Part shown: piece after piece, positions 7,646-17,042 of the stretch
Numbering within the stretch: position 1 is the first letter of the stretch
How the letters are laid out: each line of letters opens with the position of its first letter
Source: Paenibacillus shirakamiensis
GTDB lineage: Bacteria; Bacillota; Bacilli; Paenibacillales; Paenibacillaceae
NCBI RefSeq assembly: GCF_017874255.1
Contig: NZ_JAGGLD010000001.1
Span: forward strand, 1,426,001 to 1,490,000
Length of the DNA: 64,000 nt
Direction: 5' to 3'
The notes under the pieces: generated by a model
Told to the model about the DNA's origin: nothing
The model's input: the letters and a program-made list of their open reading frames with translations, nothing else
The model's database searches: none
Position numbers and translations under genes: made by a program

Positions 7646-8521
7646 TTACTCTCCGCGCAAGTTCTTCATGATTTCCCGTCCGGTCTTCGTCTGAGCTAAC
7701 CCTCCGCCTGCGGTCTCCCGGTGCGCTTCAGGCATGCTCGAACCGACTTCCAACATCACTTGAATGACTTCATCTGAAGGAATTACGCTGCGCACACCCG
7801 CCATAGCCATATCTGCCGCAGCCAGCGCGGTAACGGCTCCAAATCCATTTCGGACGATGCAAGGAATTTCGACCAGTCCACCGACGGGATCACAGATGAG
7901 GCCAAGTGAATTTTTGAGAGCTAACCCTACCGCATGAATGGCCTGAGCAGGACTTCCACCTCTAAGTTCCGTTAAAGCCCCAGCAGCCATACCAATGGCT
8001 GAACCCACTTCAGCTTGGCAGCCCCCTTCGGCTCCAGATACGAAGCTATTGTTCGCTATGACATAACCGATGGCTCCGGCCGCAAAGAGTCCGTAGACCA
8101 TTTTTTGATCATCCCAGCCAAAGCGCTCCTGACTACTGATGAATACCCCCGGAATTATTCCGCAAGAACCGGCGGTAGGCGTAGCAATGATCCGGCCCAT
8201 TGAGGCATTGACTTCTGATACAGCTAGCGCATAGGTCATTGCGTCCCCAGCAGGACCGCCTAGACTAGATTCGTAAGAGGCATTATAAGCGCCTACTCGC
8301 TGAGCATCCAGTCCCGTTAGACCACTTGGTGAAGTCGTATTTTGTGTCAAGCCTCGCTGAACAGCCTCTTTCATCACTTCGTAATAATCTGCCATCTTGG
8401 CGAATTCCATTTCTTTGGAACGACCAGATTCCAGACTCTGCTCTTCTAACATAAGTTCCCCTATTGTAAGGTTCTTGTGCTGACATAGTAAGGCGAGTTC
8501 GCTTAAGGTGCTAAAATTCAT
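7646..8521 (-). CDS. sdaAA: L-serine dehydratase, iron-sulfur-dependent, alpha subunit
   Basis: 291 aa. Catalytic subunit of the two-gene Firmicute-type L-serine ammonia-lyase, which converts L-serine to pyruvate and ammonia with a [4Fe-4S] cluster. Cluster-type cysteines are visible in TAGSCGIIPG, LICDPVGG and EIPCIVRNG, the pattern of the SDH_alpha domain. It follows the beta-subunit gene by 24 bp on the same strand and has AAAGGGG upstream of the ATG. The stem-loop at 7596-7638 ends the operon. With alanine dehydrogenase and malic enzyme nearby it adds to the pyruvate-forming genes of the region. Confidence 0.95.
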   Translation of the reverse strand: MNFSTLSELALLCQHKNLTIGELMLEEQSLESGRSKEMEFAKMADYYEVMKEAVQRGLTQNTTSPSGLTGLDAQRVGAYNASYESSLGGPAGDAMTYALAVSEVNASMGRIIATPTAGSCGIIPGVFISSQERFGWDDQKMVYGLFAAGAIGYVIANNSFVSGAEGGCQAEVGSAIGMAAGALTELRGGSPAQAIHAVGLALKNSLGLICDPVGGLVEIPCIVRNGFGAVTALAAADMAMAGVRSVIPSDEVIQVMLEVGSSMPEAHRETAGGGLAQTKTGREIMKNLRGE

Positions 8522-8545
8522 GATGATCTTTCCCCTTTGTCTAAT

Positions 8546-9226
8546 TTAAAACGTAGTATTCAAATCAATTACTTTTACAGAAGTGACCGCAGGCAGCGCC
8601 TCCAGATTAAGCAACAGATCCTGCTGCACCATTCCATCTAATTCAAGCACAGTTAACGCACGCCCACTCCGCTGTTTGCGATCAAGCGACATATGGCCTA
8701 TGTTCACTTCGCATTTGCGAATGACATCGGTTACACTAGCTAACACACCAAGCCAGTCCATATGCGAAATGATAATGGAAGGATACATCGCCGAAAGTTT
8801 CATACTAAATCCGTTAATCTCTACAATCTCAATATTGCCTCCACCAATGGAAATGCCCATGAGATCCACATTTTGCTCCGCCTGCTCACCTGTAAGTCGA
8901 AGCCTAACGGTGTTGGGGTGAGGATACAGTCCCGTTCCCTGTGTAAATGTAATGTCCATTCCTTGCTCCTCTGCAATAGCAATAGAGCTTGGCAATCGAA
9001 CATCATCGGTAGTGTAATTAAGCAGTCCTCCTACGATAGCCCGATCCGTCCCATGTCCTTGATAAGTCGCGGCAAAAGAACCATAGAATATGATCTCTGC
9101 CTTACTAGGAACGCAGCCCATGAACTGCCGTGCTGCCCGACCAATTCGGGCCGCGCCTGCTGTATGCGAACTGGATGGTCCTACCATCGCAGGTCCTATA
9201 ATAGAAAATACATCTTTAAATCTCAA
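8546..9226 (-). CDS. sdaAB: L-serine dehydratase, iron-sulfur-dependent, beta subunit
   Basis: 226 aa. Starts with TTG (AGGGG 9 bases before). The N-terminal SDH_beta domain shows MRFKDVFSIIGPAMVGPSSS and HTAGAARIGRAAR, and the C-terminus (about residues 148-222) is an ACT domain (IIISHMDWLGVLASVTDVIRK), which in this enzyme class senses serine. It forms the active enzyme with the product of the following sdaAA gene. A small perfect stem-loop (TCAGTGG/CCACTGA, 9248-9268) lies just upstream; its role is not clear. Confidence 0.94.
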   Translation of the reverse strand: MRFKDVFSIIGPAMVGPSSSHTAGAARIGRAARQFMGCVPSKAEIIFYGSFAATYQGHGTDRAIVGGLLNYTTDDVRLPSSIAIAEEQGMDITFTQGTGLYPHPNTVRLRLTGEQAEQNVDLMGISIGGGNIEIVEINGFSMKLSAMYPSIIISHMDWLGVLASVTDVIRKCEVNIGHMSLDRKQRSGRALTVLELDGMVQQDLLLNLEALPAVTSVKVIDLNTTF

Positions 9227-9289
9227 CGCCCTCAGCCCCTACTTATGCCTCAGTGGTAATCCACTGATATTATTTATGAAATTCTACGT

Positions 9290-10423
9290 TCATTCTATGA
9301 TATGAGATGACGATCCTTTTGGATCAGACACCTGTAACGTATCCGAGGCTACTTCCTGTCCATTGACCATCAAGACGATTCGGTGCATACCTGCATAATG
9401 ACGACGCGTAGTTAAGTTAGCCCAGCGATGGGTTCTCTTCCCTTGAAGCAAGGTCTGCCCCGCAACAGTTTTATCAGAAAGAAGAAACAGCTTTCTGGAT
9501 AATTTGCCTCCCGATTTCACGAAATCGATTCCATATTCAATGCGTAATTTGACCTCGTCATCCGAATTAACTTGGACTTCATAACTCAATTCTGAATTCT
9601 CCCCAATACAAAGCGAGGTCGGCGTAATGCTCAGAGAGGCTGAAGCAATAACGTCCTCTTTGTGATCGAATTCGGTATAACCAAACAATTTCATGATAGA
9701 GGGATGTGCTCTGCGAATCAGAGTTCGGCAGCCATGACGTATAATCCAATCCGTATATGGGTGAGTTCCCTTCCATTTCAGTGCAAATGCAATCACTTCA
9801 TCTGGATGATCTTTGACGATATCATTCAGATTGTTGGCTACGCTTTTACGAACATAAAGAGAGGGGTCCTCTTTCAACAGAGTTAGCAATTCTAATACAG
9901 GTGCAGGATTGAGCTTAAACACAGGCAGAGCTTGTCCCCAAGGTAACCGAGGTCTGCATCCCTCGCTAGCCAAGCGACGAACATGTTCATTATCATGGGA
10001 GGACCAGTGAGTCATTTGTGTCATCATTCGCTCAGGATCTTTGAGTATAAAGGGGCGAACGGCAAATTCAGCAGAAGACCTACACGTAAATCGCTCTAGC
10101 GCTTCCATGGACAATTCCCAATGCTGTTCATCTTGACCATATTTCTCTACAAAATCAGGAAAAAAAAGATACGGAAATCCTACGCACTGCTCATCGATTA
10201 GAAAAAGATACTTCAGAGCCTCAGGATAATGTTGCGGAAGATGTGCGCCAAGCGCGTCCGTAATTCTACGGATTCTTGCCTTCAATTCAAGGTCTTCCCA
10301 ACCGTCACTCATCGTGAAATCCACAAAGGAGCGGGTCAGAAATGAAGGGAATACTCCATTTATTTTGTTACCAACATCCATTAAAAATGTCTCGTTGTAC
10401 ATGTCTTTTAAGGGTTGAGCCAT
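9290..10423 (-). CDS. alkC: DNA alkylation repair protein AlkC (HEAT-like repeat glycosylase)
   Basis: 377 aa. The N-terminal about 250 residues form helical repeats of the AlkC/AlkD superfamily: MAQPLKDMYNETFLM, FVDFTMSDGWEDLELKARIR, ASEGCRPRLPWGQALPVF and PSLYVRKSVANNLNDIVKDH. AlkC removes alkylated bases such as 3-methylcytosine and 3-methyladenine without flipping them. The last about 110 residues (SLSITPTSLCIGENSELSYE onward) are beta-rich, matching the C-terminal Ig-like domain known for AlkC. GGAGGAG precedes the ATG. It is transcribed alone or with sdaAB downstream; there is no terminator between them. Confidence 0.85.
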   Translation of the reverse strand: MAQPLKDMYNETFLMDVGNKINGVFPSFLTRSFVDFTMSDGWEDLELKARIRRITDALGAHLPQHYPEALKYLFLIDEQCVGFPYLFFPDFVEKYGQDEQHWELSMEALERFTCRSSAEFAVRPFILKDPERMMTQMTHWSSHDNEHVRRLASEGCRPRLPWGQALPVFKLNPAPVLELLTLLKEDPSLYVRKSVANNLNDIVKDHPDEVIAFALKWKGTHPYTDWIIRHGCRTLIRRAHPSIMKLFGYTEFDHKEDVIASASLSITPTSLCIGENSELSYEVQVNSDDEVKLRIEYGIDFVKSGGKLSRKLFLLSDKTVAGQTLLQGKRTHRWANLTTRRHYAGMHRIVLMVNGQEVASDTLQVSDPKGSSSHIIE

Positions 10424-10526
10424 AGTCTACTCCTCCGATTTCTCCCTGTACTAAAGGGTGACAGGCCTCATACATACCTTTACATTTTACACGTTATAGA
10501 AAATATCACAACAAGGGAAATTCTTA

Positions 10527-10560
10527 TAAAAAAAGGCCCTCTCCCGAAGGAGAAGGCCTA
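10527..10560 (-). terminator. terminator of the chitosanase gene
   Basis: AGGCC(T/C)TCTCC pairs with GGAGA(A/G)GGCCT around a TTCG tetraloop, followed by seven U on the minus strand. Very strong. Confidence 0.92.
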
Positions 10561-10582
10561 TTCAAATCTAAGTTCAGAATCA

Positions 10583-11575
10583 CTACTTCAATTCCCAGTC
10601 CGTAACTTTTTTGATTGCAGCATCCGCATTTTTCAAATCCGTCTCCCCTTGATTGAGAAGATTGCTCCACTGCTTCACACGATTTTTACCATTGGGCGCT
10701 TGATTGTAGTCATTCGTATCCACAATCTTGGTTCGTTGTGCGTAGAAGCTCGTCATGAATGTTTTCTCATTCTTGCTGCTTCCTGATCTGGACAATACGC
10801 CTTCTAGGCTGCCCGAATCCCCATCTGCCCCTTGGTTAAGTGCTGTATCCACAAAAGATCCAATCGTTAAGGCAGAAGTGAATCCACGCTTCTTGGCTTG
10901 ATCTACACTGTATTTAATGTATACATTGTAGAATGTATGCCACATCGCTTCTCTCCAGTTCGCATTATTTTGAAGGGCTTTAATTTTAGATTTGAATACG
11001 GAATCACTATCTTTAATCTTCAAAATCGAACCACTCATAGAAGCGTTCACGCCTATGCGTTTGAGTCCCCCGGTAACGGAAGGGTTGGATGCCCCACTTA
11101 CTGCATCATATTCTTTAAAGAGTTCAGGCCCGTCAGGTCCTGTATCATTAGAGCCTCCTGTAGTAGCTCCAAAAATACCGATCGTATATCCTCGATCATC
11201 GCCGATATTCTCGCAGTAACCATAGAATTTTGTCCAGTCCAATGAATCTTGTTCGGGTTTGTTCACAAGCATCATAATGTTATCCCATTGCTCACCATCA
11301 AGACCGGTCTGGGCTTTCAAGAATGCTAAGGTAGCTGGCGAAAAATTAGCGTCGTGGCTTGAGGTAGCGGTAGCTTGAATGGAATCTTGGTTGTTCGGCA
11401 ATTGAGTATCAGAGTACGAAGAGGTATTGCTCGAATCTACGTTAGAAGCGGCATAAGCTTTATTCTGTGATGATAGCCCTGAACTAAGCATGGTCACCAG
11501 AAGAAGACTACAGATAACAACAATCCTTTTTGATTGAACAGCAGGTGATTTGGTTTGGGCTTGAGAAGTATACAA
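10583..11575 (-). CDS. csn: secreted chitosanase, glycoside hydrolase family 46
   Basis: 330 aa from a TTG at 11575 preceded by AAAGGAGG. A signal peptide (SKRIVVICSLLLVTMLSSG, cleavage after AYA) is followed by a Ser/Thr-rich linker and the GH46 domain. The catalytic Glu is in NKPEQDSLDW and the catalytic Asp in GDDRGYTIGIFGATTGGSN, matching in context Glu37 and Asp55 of the B. circulans MH-K1 enzyme, to which the whole domain is strikingly similar. It hydrolyses beta-1,4 bonds in chitosan outside the cell. The leader carries a LacI/CcpA-type palindrome (11599-11622), so sugar control is likely. The GH18 chitinase is 24 kb away. Confidence 0.93.
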   Translation of the reverse strand: MYTSQAQTKSPAVQSKRIVVICSLLLVTMLSSGLSSQNKAYAASNVDSSNTSSYSDTQLPNNQDSIQATATSSHDANFSPATLAFLKAQTGLDGEQWDNIMMLVNKPEQDSLDWTKFYGYCENIGDDRGYTIGIFGATTGGSNDTGPDGPELFKEYDAVSGASNPSVTGGLKRIGVNASMSGSILKIKDSDSVFKSKIKALQNNANWREAMWHTFYNVYIKYSVDQAKKRGFTSALTIGSFVDTALNQGADGDSGSLEGVLSRSGSSKNEKTFMTSFYAQRTKIVDTNDYNQAPNGKNRVKQWSNLLNQGETDLKNADAAIKKVTDWELK

Positions 11576-11852
11576 TGGAATTCCTCCTTTTTTGGTGTAA
11601 AAGTTTAAGCGCTTTAACTTTTGGGGTGCAATACCTCCTTCCTCGAGTAATAGACATTCTGGACAGAAGGGCAAATTCCTTCAAGCGTTTCAATTTACTA
11701 CTCAAAATAAGAAAATAGTACTTATTATTCGTCCTTACTTACCCGTGAGACCTATTATATTGTAATCAATAGCTCTTAGATTTAGGCCTCTTGCCTCTTT
11801 AGATTTCTCTTTACTTCGTATATTGTTCCGCCTACTATATATACACGGAATA
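11576..11852. other. chitosanase leader and promoter region
   Basis: Gene-free stretch upstream of csn. It holds the palindrome at 11599-11622 and a second AAGCG-containing near-palindrome (TTCAAGCGTTTCAA, 11680-11693). An AT-rich TATAAT on the minus strand near 11755 is a possible -10 box. No known riboswitch recognised. Confidence 0.5.
11599..11622. promoter_or_regulatory. LacI/CcpA-type operator in the chitosanase leader
   Basis: AAAAGTTTAAGC joined to GCTTTAACTTTT is a 24-base palindrome with one mismatched pair, centred on the AAGCGCTT core of the ideal cre site (TGTAAGCGCTTACA). It lies about 25 bases before the csn start, inside the transcript, where a bound repressor would act as a roadblock. 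Confidence 0.6.
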
Positions 11853-11879
11853 AGATCCGTATACCCAGTATACGGATCT
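11853..11879 (-). terminator. perfect stem-loop after gerC
   Basis: AGATCCGTATAC and GTATACGGATCT form perfect 12-bp arms with a 3-base loop, 38 bases past the gerC stop. The U-tract is weak (TTATT). It is either the ger operon terminator or an operator. Confidence 0.6.
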
Positions 11880-11916
11880 CTCCTTAATTGAAATTCTAAT
11901 AACATAACTTATAATT

Positions 11917-13092
11917 TTATTCAGTTGCATTTGTCTCATGATTCACGGAGTTCAATTGGAATTTACCCGTATGAATTAATTGGAAATGAACTTTAAGATC
12001 TAAAGAATCTTCGTTAGGAACCCATTTCTCCTTTTTCAGCTTCTTCCAAAGCTTGTTATGAAAGCGATACAGTTGTTCATTCATGAGGAAGATATCCGTC
12101 TTTTTGTCGCACCCCGCCTTATACGTACGCATCATCTCTTGACGTATTTTATTCTCCATTTCTCGCTCAATCGCTGCCGCATTTGTTAACCCATCCACTT
12201 CAACCGTATGTCCTTTCAAATTCATAACCAGTTCATACCTGGGATGGTCGCCTCCGCTAAGCAGTTTATACTTAGCTTGAGATTTAGTAATCGCTACAGT
12301 TACTTTAGTCTTGTTACTGCCTTGTACGACCATAATATATTGTTCAAATTTGGGATCGATCCAGCGAAAACCTTGGGCTTCATCGTAGTTCATATAGGTC
12401 TGCAACTTACGACCAGAAAAAAGATAAATCCCGTCAAACTTCTGAACTACTAAATTTTTAGTGGAATTTTTCCAAGATTTGTCCTCTACGGTTAAGGAAG
12501 GCAGCAGCGCTGTAAAACCTGGTTCATCTAAAGCCTGAACAAAAAGCTGCATACTTAATGGACGAAAAAAGCTATTCTGGCGAAATTGCAAATCCGGCAA
12601 ATAAATGACGCTGAGTAAGGGGGATCGCTGAAAAAATGTACTGGTATTTAATATCTTTTCCAATTCTGTATTGGTACCAAATACATAGGAAGTATATCGT
12701 GAAGCCCGCTGCCGGTTCACTCCATCCAGAATGTCATTTACTTTGGGTAGTGCTCGCTCATGGATCACCAATGCTTTGAGATGATCCAGACTGATCGTAA
12801 ATTGGGCAGTTCGCATCAACTCAGAGTATGCCATGATAACCGTACTACCTTCTCCCGTGCCGATCCATGTTGTATCCTCTTCGCTCGTGGGGCTTTGGGT
12901 CTTGGCTACGCTACCAAATGAAGCCATCTGAGCATACATTTTATACTTCCCTTGTTGGTAATCAATGCCTAGCGCTGTGATGTACCCTTGATCCTGCAAA
13001 TTAATAGAGTCCCAGCAGCCGGATAACAAAGGGAACGCGGTCAATGTAATCATCAGTATAACGATCCGCCACGTTTTTTTGAGTCTATTCAT
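11917..13092 (-). CDS. spore germination receptor lipoprotein, GerC subunit
   Basis: 391 aa. Lipoprotein signal with lipobox LLSGCWDS, then the Ger(x)C N-terminal domain (QGYITALGIDYQQGKYKMYAQ) and C-terminal domain (residues about 215-380). The C subunit of a Ger germinant receptor is anchored outside the spore inner membrane by lipid and is needed for nutrient sensing. It overlaps the preceding gerA by 8 bp, which shows translational coupling and a three-subunit complex. The germinant cannot be told from sequence. Expression in the forespore is expected from the family. Confidence 0.92.
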   Translation of the reverse strand: MNRLKKTWRIVILMITLTAFPLLSGCWDSINLQDQGYITALGIDYQQGKYKMYAQMASFGSVAKTQSPTSEEDTTWIGTGEGSTVIMAYSELMRTAQFTISLDHLKALVIHERALPKVNDILDGVNRQRASRYTSYVFGTNTELEKILNTSTFFQRSPLLSVIYLPDLQFRQNSFFRPLSMQLFVQALDEPGFTALLPSLTVEDKSWKNSTKNLVVQKFDGIYLFSGRKLQTYMNYDEAQGFRWIDPKFEQYIMVVQGSNKTKVTVAITKSQAKYKLLSGGDHPRYELVMNLKGHTVEVDGLTNAAAIEREMENKIRQEMMRTYKAGCDKKTDIFLMNEQLYRFHNKLWKKLKKEKWVPNEDSLDLKVHFQLIHTGKFQLNSVNHETNATE

Positions 13093-14536
13093 TGTATCGC
13101 TCTTTCTTCCCTCTTCGCTTGCCCCAAGGTAGCTGGATGAAGGATTTAGGCCATAGGCGGAACTGCATCGTACTTAAGGGAGCCATATAAGATTGACCAT
13201 AGGATTCTAAGGAGCAAAGGTAGACGATAATTGAGAACAGACCCAAAAAGAACCCCAGCATGCCTAGGACGGCAGAAAATACTAACATATATATACGAAG
13301 TATACTTACGCTTCCATTCAAAACCTGATTCACCAGTGTAAAAGACGCAACGGCAGAGACGGCTGCTACTACCAGCATGGTTGGCGAAGTGAGACCCGCA
13401 GAAATTGCCGCATCTCCGACAATCAGACCGCCTACGACCGTAACCGTCTGGCCTACCGCTTTGGGTAATCGGATCCCGGCCTCTCGAAACAATTCAAACA
13501 TCCCCAGCATTAAGAACATTTCCATCGTCGTTGAGAGAGGCAGACCAATTCGCGAAATAGTTACCGTCGCCAATAAGGTAAAGGGTATCTGATCGGGATG
13601 AAAGGCACAGAGCGCCACCCAAAAGCTTGGCGCAAATACGCTAATGAACAGTCCAATAAATCTAAGCAGTCGCTCTAAGGTAACGAAGAAGAAAGGCATA
13701 TGTAAATCTTCTGGAGATTTAATAAGTAAAGCTAAATCTGCCGGTCCCATTATAACCGATGGATTCCCATCGACTACGACTGCAAACCTCCCTGTCATTA
13801 GAGCAGCCGCTGCGTAGTCGGGGCGTCCCGTATGTTCTACCAGCGGAACCAAGGTCACTTTACGACTTGACATTAACGATTCTATTTGTGTGCTTGAATC
13901 GACGGTGACCACATCGATAGCTTGAAGATTCTTCCTAGCTTTATCGATTACATTGTGATCTGCCATGCTCCCTACGTACATAAAAGTTACCGTCGTCTGC
14001 GATTCCCTGCCTAATACAAGCGTTTCGCATTGAAGGTCTGGTGTCTTCAACCTTCTACGAATTAAGGTAATGTTCGTCCATAAGTCTTCTACAAAGCCAT
14101 CTCGCGGGCCCTTCAACGAAACTTCCATGGTCGACTCTTCGGGTTGACGCATCGGAAGTTTGGAAAGGTCACATACATAGGCATAATTGTAGCCCTTAAT
14201 AAGTAAGATGACATTACCTGAGAACAACGCCTGAAAGATTTGGCTTTTCTCGCTCTCAAGCGGAATAACCTTTAGCATAAAATTGCCACATTCTTTGCTG
14301 TTTCCTTCTACGTTTTCAAGTAAGTCTGCTCCTTCTTTTAAGAGCTTAGGAAGAAAGGCCTGACGAAGGTTATCGGTATCCACCATAGCGAAGCAATAGA
14401 TTAAGCTGACGGGGATCTTCGCTCCTTCCTTGTCTAGAATCTCCAGATCATAGAAGACGACATCTTGACAGCCTTTTAAAATGTGTTTGAAGTGAAGAAT
14501 CTCATTTCCCTCATCCTCTACCTTATGAACCTGCAC
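13085..14536 (-). CDS. spore germination receptor, GerA subunit
   Basis: 483 aa, GerA (Spore_GerABKA) family. A soluble N-terminal half (about residues 1-285) precedes a membrane domain with about five helices (LERLLRFIGLFISVFAPSFW to MLGFFLGLFSIIVYLCSLE) and a basic tail (GKRRGKKERYNE). Family hallmarks SSTQIESLM and ALMTGRFAVVVDGNPSVI are present. It overlaps gerB by 14 bp and gerC by 8 bp. It works in the spore inner membrane with the B permease subunit to respond to germinants and start ion release. The gene order B-A-C differs from the A-B-C order of B. subtilis gerA. Confidence 0.92.
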   Translation of the reverse strand: MQVHKVEDEGNEILHFKHILKGCQDVVFYDLEILDKEGAKIPVSLIYCFAMVDTDNLRQAFLPKLLKEGADLLENVEGNSKECGNFMLKVIPLESEKSQIFQALFSGNVILLIKGYNYAYVCDLSKLPMRQPEESTMEVSLKGPRDGFVEDLWTNITLIRRRLKTPDLQCETLVLGRESQTTVTFMYVGSMADHNVIDKARKNLQAIDVVTVDSSTQIESLMSSRKVTLVPLVEHTGRPDYAAAALMTGRFAVVVDGNPSVIMGPADLALLIKSPEDLHMPFFFVTLERLLRFIGLFISVFAPSFWVALCAFHPDQIPFTLLATVTISRIGLPLSTTMEMFLMLGMFELFREAGIRLPKAVGQTVTVVGGLIVGDAAISAGLTSPTMLVVAAVSAVASFTLVNQVLNGSVSILRIYMLVFSAVLGMLGFFLGLFSIIVYLCSLESYGQSYMAPLSTMQFRLWPKSFIQLPWGKRRGKKERYNE

Positions 14537-15623
14537 GAGATAACGCCTCCTTCCTTTGCATTATGATGCTAGCGATCCATACAATAAGCGAAATAATCAG
14601 TATAAGTGCCCCAGAATATATGAAAAAGGGTTTCACCCATTGCCGATATAGGATCATACGGTCACAAGCGATTTGCGTCAAAACAACAATAATTACACCG
14701 ATTCCACCCATGGTGGATTTGGTTATCACTGGCTTTTTGAAGGGCAGCAACTCCATAATTAGATACATCGATAGACTTATCCGAATGAAGGCTCCACTCA
14801 GCCATTGATAAATAGCAAAAAAATCGACATGTTCAATATATTTCCCAATCTCTACGAGTCTCCATTGGGAAAAGGCAGGGTACCTTAATTTAGCAGCCTC
14901 GAAAGGACCGAACTGTGTAACTGCACCAGTCAGTGGCCCAAGCGTTAGCAGTCCGAGCAGAACCACGATGATCAGCACATGCTTAAGCTTGAATCGGCTC
15001 TTCAAATGATGCTGGAATAACACTAACGTATAGAGTTCCCCCATTGAACAGGCCGCGAGAAATCCTCCTTTAATGACAGGTTCAACACCATTTTCGAACA
15101 TTGGAAGTAAGTAGGTGTAATCCTTATGTGGTAGATTCGCAGTCATGACAAAATCACCTAAGACGATAACAAAAGGAAGCAGGATGGCCGAGGTAAACGC
15201 AATGGTCCGCAATCCCGAAAAGATGGTATATAAGACAAGCAGAATGAACACAATGGTGATTGCCCAGTACGGGGTATGCACTAGATAGGTAGAGGTAGCC
15301 CAAGAGATCGTATCAAAAAATGTATTGCAGGTTATAAAGAAGAGCAAGAGAATTAAAGGCCCCTTAATGAACCAAGCTCCCCAGGGGGTAAGTGCGCGGT
15401 CTAGGAAAACTGTAAAGGGTTCATTCATTCTTTTCATTGTCCCATAAACAGGAAATAATGCCCAAATCAAGCCCAAAAACAAAGATATAAAGGCACACAT
15501 CCAGCTGTCTCGTAGGGCTGTGTTGAGTAACAGAGGAACGATAAAAACGTGGTTAACGAGTCCGACAGATAAAATAATAATCATCGTTGCAGGGAACAAG
15601 CCAAATTTAGAAATGGCAGACAT
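14523..15623 (-). CDS. spore germination receptor permease, GerB subunit
   Basis: About 366 aa with ten hydrophobic segments, the endospore germination permease fold (APC superfamily; MSAISKFGLFPATMIIILSV at the start). The B subunit is the one that binds amino-acid or sugar germinants in known receptors. An in-frame GTG at 15629 exists, but GGAAGG lies 7 bases before the ATG at 15623. It is first in the ger operon. The region before it holds the ald terminator, and I could not identify a forespore sigma-G promoter with confidence. Confidence 0.9.
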   Translation of the reverse strand: MSAISKFGLFPATMIIILSVGLVNHVFIVPLLLNTALRDSWMCAFISLFLGLIWALFPVYGTMKRMNEPFTVFLDRALTPWGAWFIKGPLILLLFFITCNTFFDTISWATSTYLVHTPYWAITIVFILLVLYTIFSGLRTIAFTSAILLPFVIVLGDFVMTANLPHKDYTYLLPMFENGVEPVIKGGFLAACSMGELYTLVLFQHHLKSRFKLKHVLIIVVLLGLLTLGPLTGAVTQFGPFEAAKLRYPAFSQWRLVEIGKYIEHVDFFAIYQWLSGAFIRISLSMYLIMELLPFKKPVITKSTMGGIGVIIVVLTQIACDRMILYRQWVKPFFIYSGALILIISLIVWIASIIMQRKEALSRAGS

Positions 15624-15753
15624 GGGCACACCTTCCTTTCAAGGGTAATATGCCTCATGGCTTCTATATCTATCCATTTTAGGGCAAACAAAAGAAGAAT
15701 TTTTCCGTCTTCGGTATTACTTGCTTATGAGTTAAACGTTTATTTTTGCAACG

Positions 15754-15781
15754 AAAAAAAGCCGCCTTGGTTCAAGGCGGC
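15754..15781 (-). terminator. terminator of ald
   Basis: GCCGCCTTG pairs perfectly with CAAGGCGGC around a 3-base loop, followed by seven U on the minus strand. Confidence 0.93.
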
Positions 15782-15819
15782 TTCATGTTTTGTTCCAATG
15801 TTGACCCTTTAATTGTCGA

Positions 15820-16929
15820 TTATGTCAACTGATCTACAGACACATAGTCATAGCCCAAGTCTCGAGCTACAGCTTCATAAGTAACGCTACCTTTCATCGT
15901 GTTCACGCCTGCCATAATGGCGGGCTGAGTGTGAATCGCTTGATCCACGCCAAGCTTGGCAATCTGTAGAGCAAAAGGCAATGTGGCATTCGTTAAAGCC
16001 AGCGTTGAAGTTTGCGGTACAGCTCCCGGAATATTAGCAACTGCATAGTGAAGCACATCATGCTTCACGAATACAGGATCATCATGTGTAGTAATTCGAT
16101 CAATCGTCTCTACGCTTCCGCCCTGATCAATAGCCACATCCACAATCACCGAGCCTTTATTCATGGATTTCACCATCTCTTCCGACACAAGCTTCGGCGC
16201 TTTACCTCCCGGAATAAGTACCGTAGAGATGACTAGATCCGCTTCGGCTACAGAAGCAGCGAGGTTGGCACTTGTCGACTGTAACGTCTGAAGTTGATTC
16301 CCAAAGACAAAGGCCAGTTCTCTTAGTCTGTTCACATTCGTATCAAGCACCGTGACTTCAGCACCTAGGCCTACAGCCAACTGAGCCGCATTCGTACCGG
16401 CGATGCCACCTCCAATAATCGTCACTTTCCCCCGCTTGACACCCGTTACCCCAGACAGTAAGATTCCTTTGCCACCTCTTGCCTTCTCAAGCATTTGAGC
16501 ACCAACTTGAACGGCCATACGTCCAGCCACTTCACTCATGGGAGCAAGAAGAGGTAATGTGCCTTGAACGCGAATCGTCTCATAGGCAATCGCTGTAACC
16601 CCAGAAGAACGAAGGGCTTCAGCGAGTTCAGGCTCCGCCGCTAAATGTAGATAGGCGAACAGAATTAACCCTTCTCGGAAGTATACATATTCTGCGGAAA
16701 GAGGTTCTTTTACCTTTATAATCATGTCCGCGCGCGCCCAGACTTCTGAAGCATCCAGCATATGCGCGCCAGAATCTAAATATTGCTGATCATCAAATCC
16801 ACTATCACTACCCGCATTACGTTCTACTAGAACCTGATGCCCTTGTCTAACAAATTCTGTGACGCCCATAGGGGTCATGGCGACCCGGTTCTCATTGTTT
16901 TTAATTTCCTTGGGAATGCCTATTATCAT
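15820..16929 (-). CDS. ald: alanine dehydrogenase
   Basis: About 369 aa from the ATG at 16929, which follows GAGGTGG by 6 bases. NAD-dependent reversible deamination of L-alanine to pyruvate and ammonia. Visible family features: [20 protein letters not shown], the pyruvate-binding Lys in [10 protein letters not shown], the catalytic His in [11 protein letters not shown], and the Rossmann motif [20 protein letters not shown]. In Bacillus it is induced by alanine and needed for growth on alanine and for sporulation. A PucR-type regulator gene is divergent from it, the arrangement of ald and adeR in B. subtilis. Confidence 0.96.
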   Translation of the reverse strand: MIIGIPKEIKNNENRVAMTPMGVTEFVRQGHQVLVERNAGSDSGFDDQQYLDSGAHMLDASEVWARADMIIKVKEPLSAEYVYFREGLILFAYLHLAAEPELAEALRSSGVTAIAYETIRVQGTLPLLAPMSEVAGRMAVQVGAQMLEKARGGKGILLSGVTGVKRGKVTIIGGGIAGTNAAQLAVGLGAEVTVLDTNVNRLRELAFVFGNQLQTLQSTSANLAASVAEADLVISTVLIPGGKAPKLVSEEMVKSMNKGSVIVDVAIDQGGSVETIDRITTHDDPVFVKHDVLHYAVANIPGAVPQTSTLALTNATLPFALQIAKLGVDQAIHTQPAIMAGVNTMKGSVTYEAVARDLGYDYVSVDQLT

Positions 16930-16992
16930 GGATGGCCACCTCAATTATAATGTGAATGTAATCTATACTTATCATACGGAACTTCATGTGCC

Positions 16993-17015
16993 TTGACATC
17001 GTACAGCATGTCGAA
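16993..17015. promoter_or_regulatory. inverted repeat between ald and adeR, candidate AdeR operator
   Basis: TTGACAT and ATGTCGAA form an inverted repeat spaced by 8 bases, about 65-85 bases upstream of the ald start and upstream of a weak promoter (ATGTCA, 17-base spacer, TATGAT). An activator site would be expected there. Confidence 0.5.
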
Positions 17016-17042
17016 CAATTCCCTCTTTTCCCTTTACGCTTT

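Noticed and set aside
8762..9259. Open frame on the opposite strand of sdaAB
   Set aside because: It lacks an RBS and family similarity and is explained by codon bias of the real gene on the minus strand.
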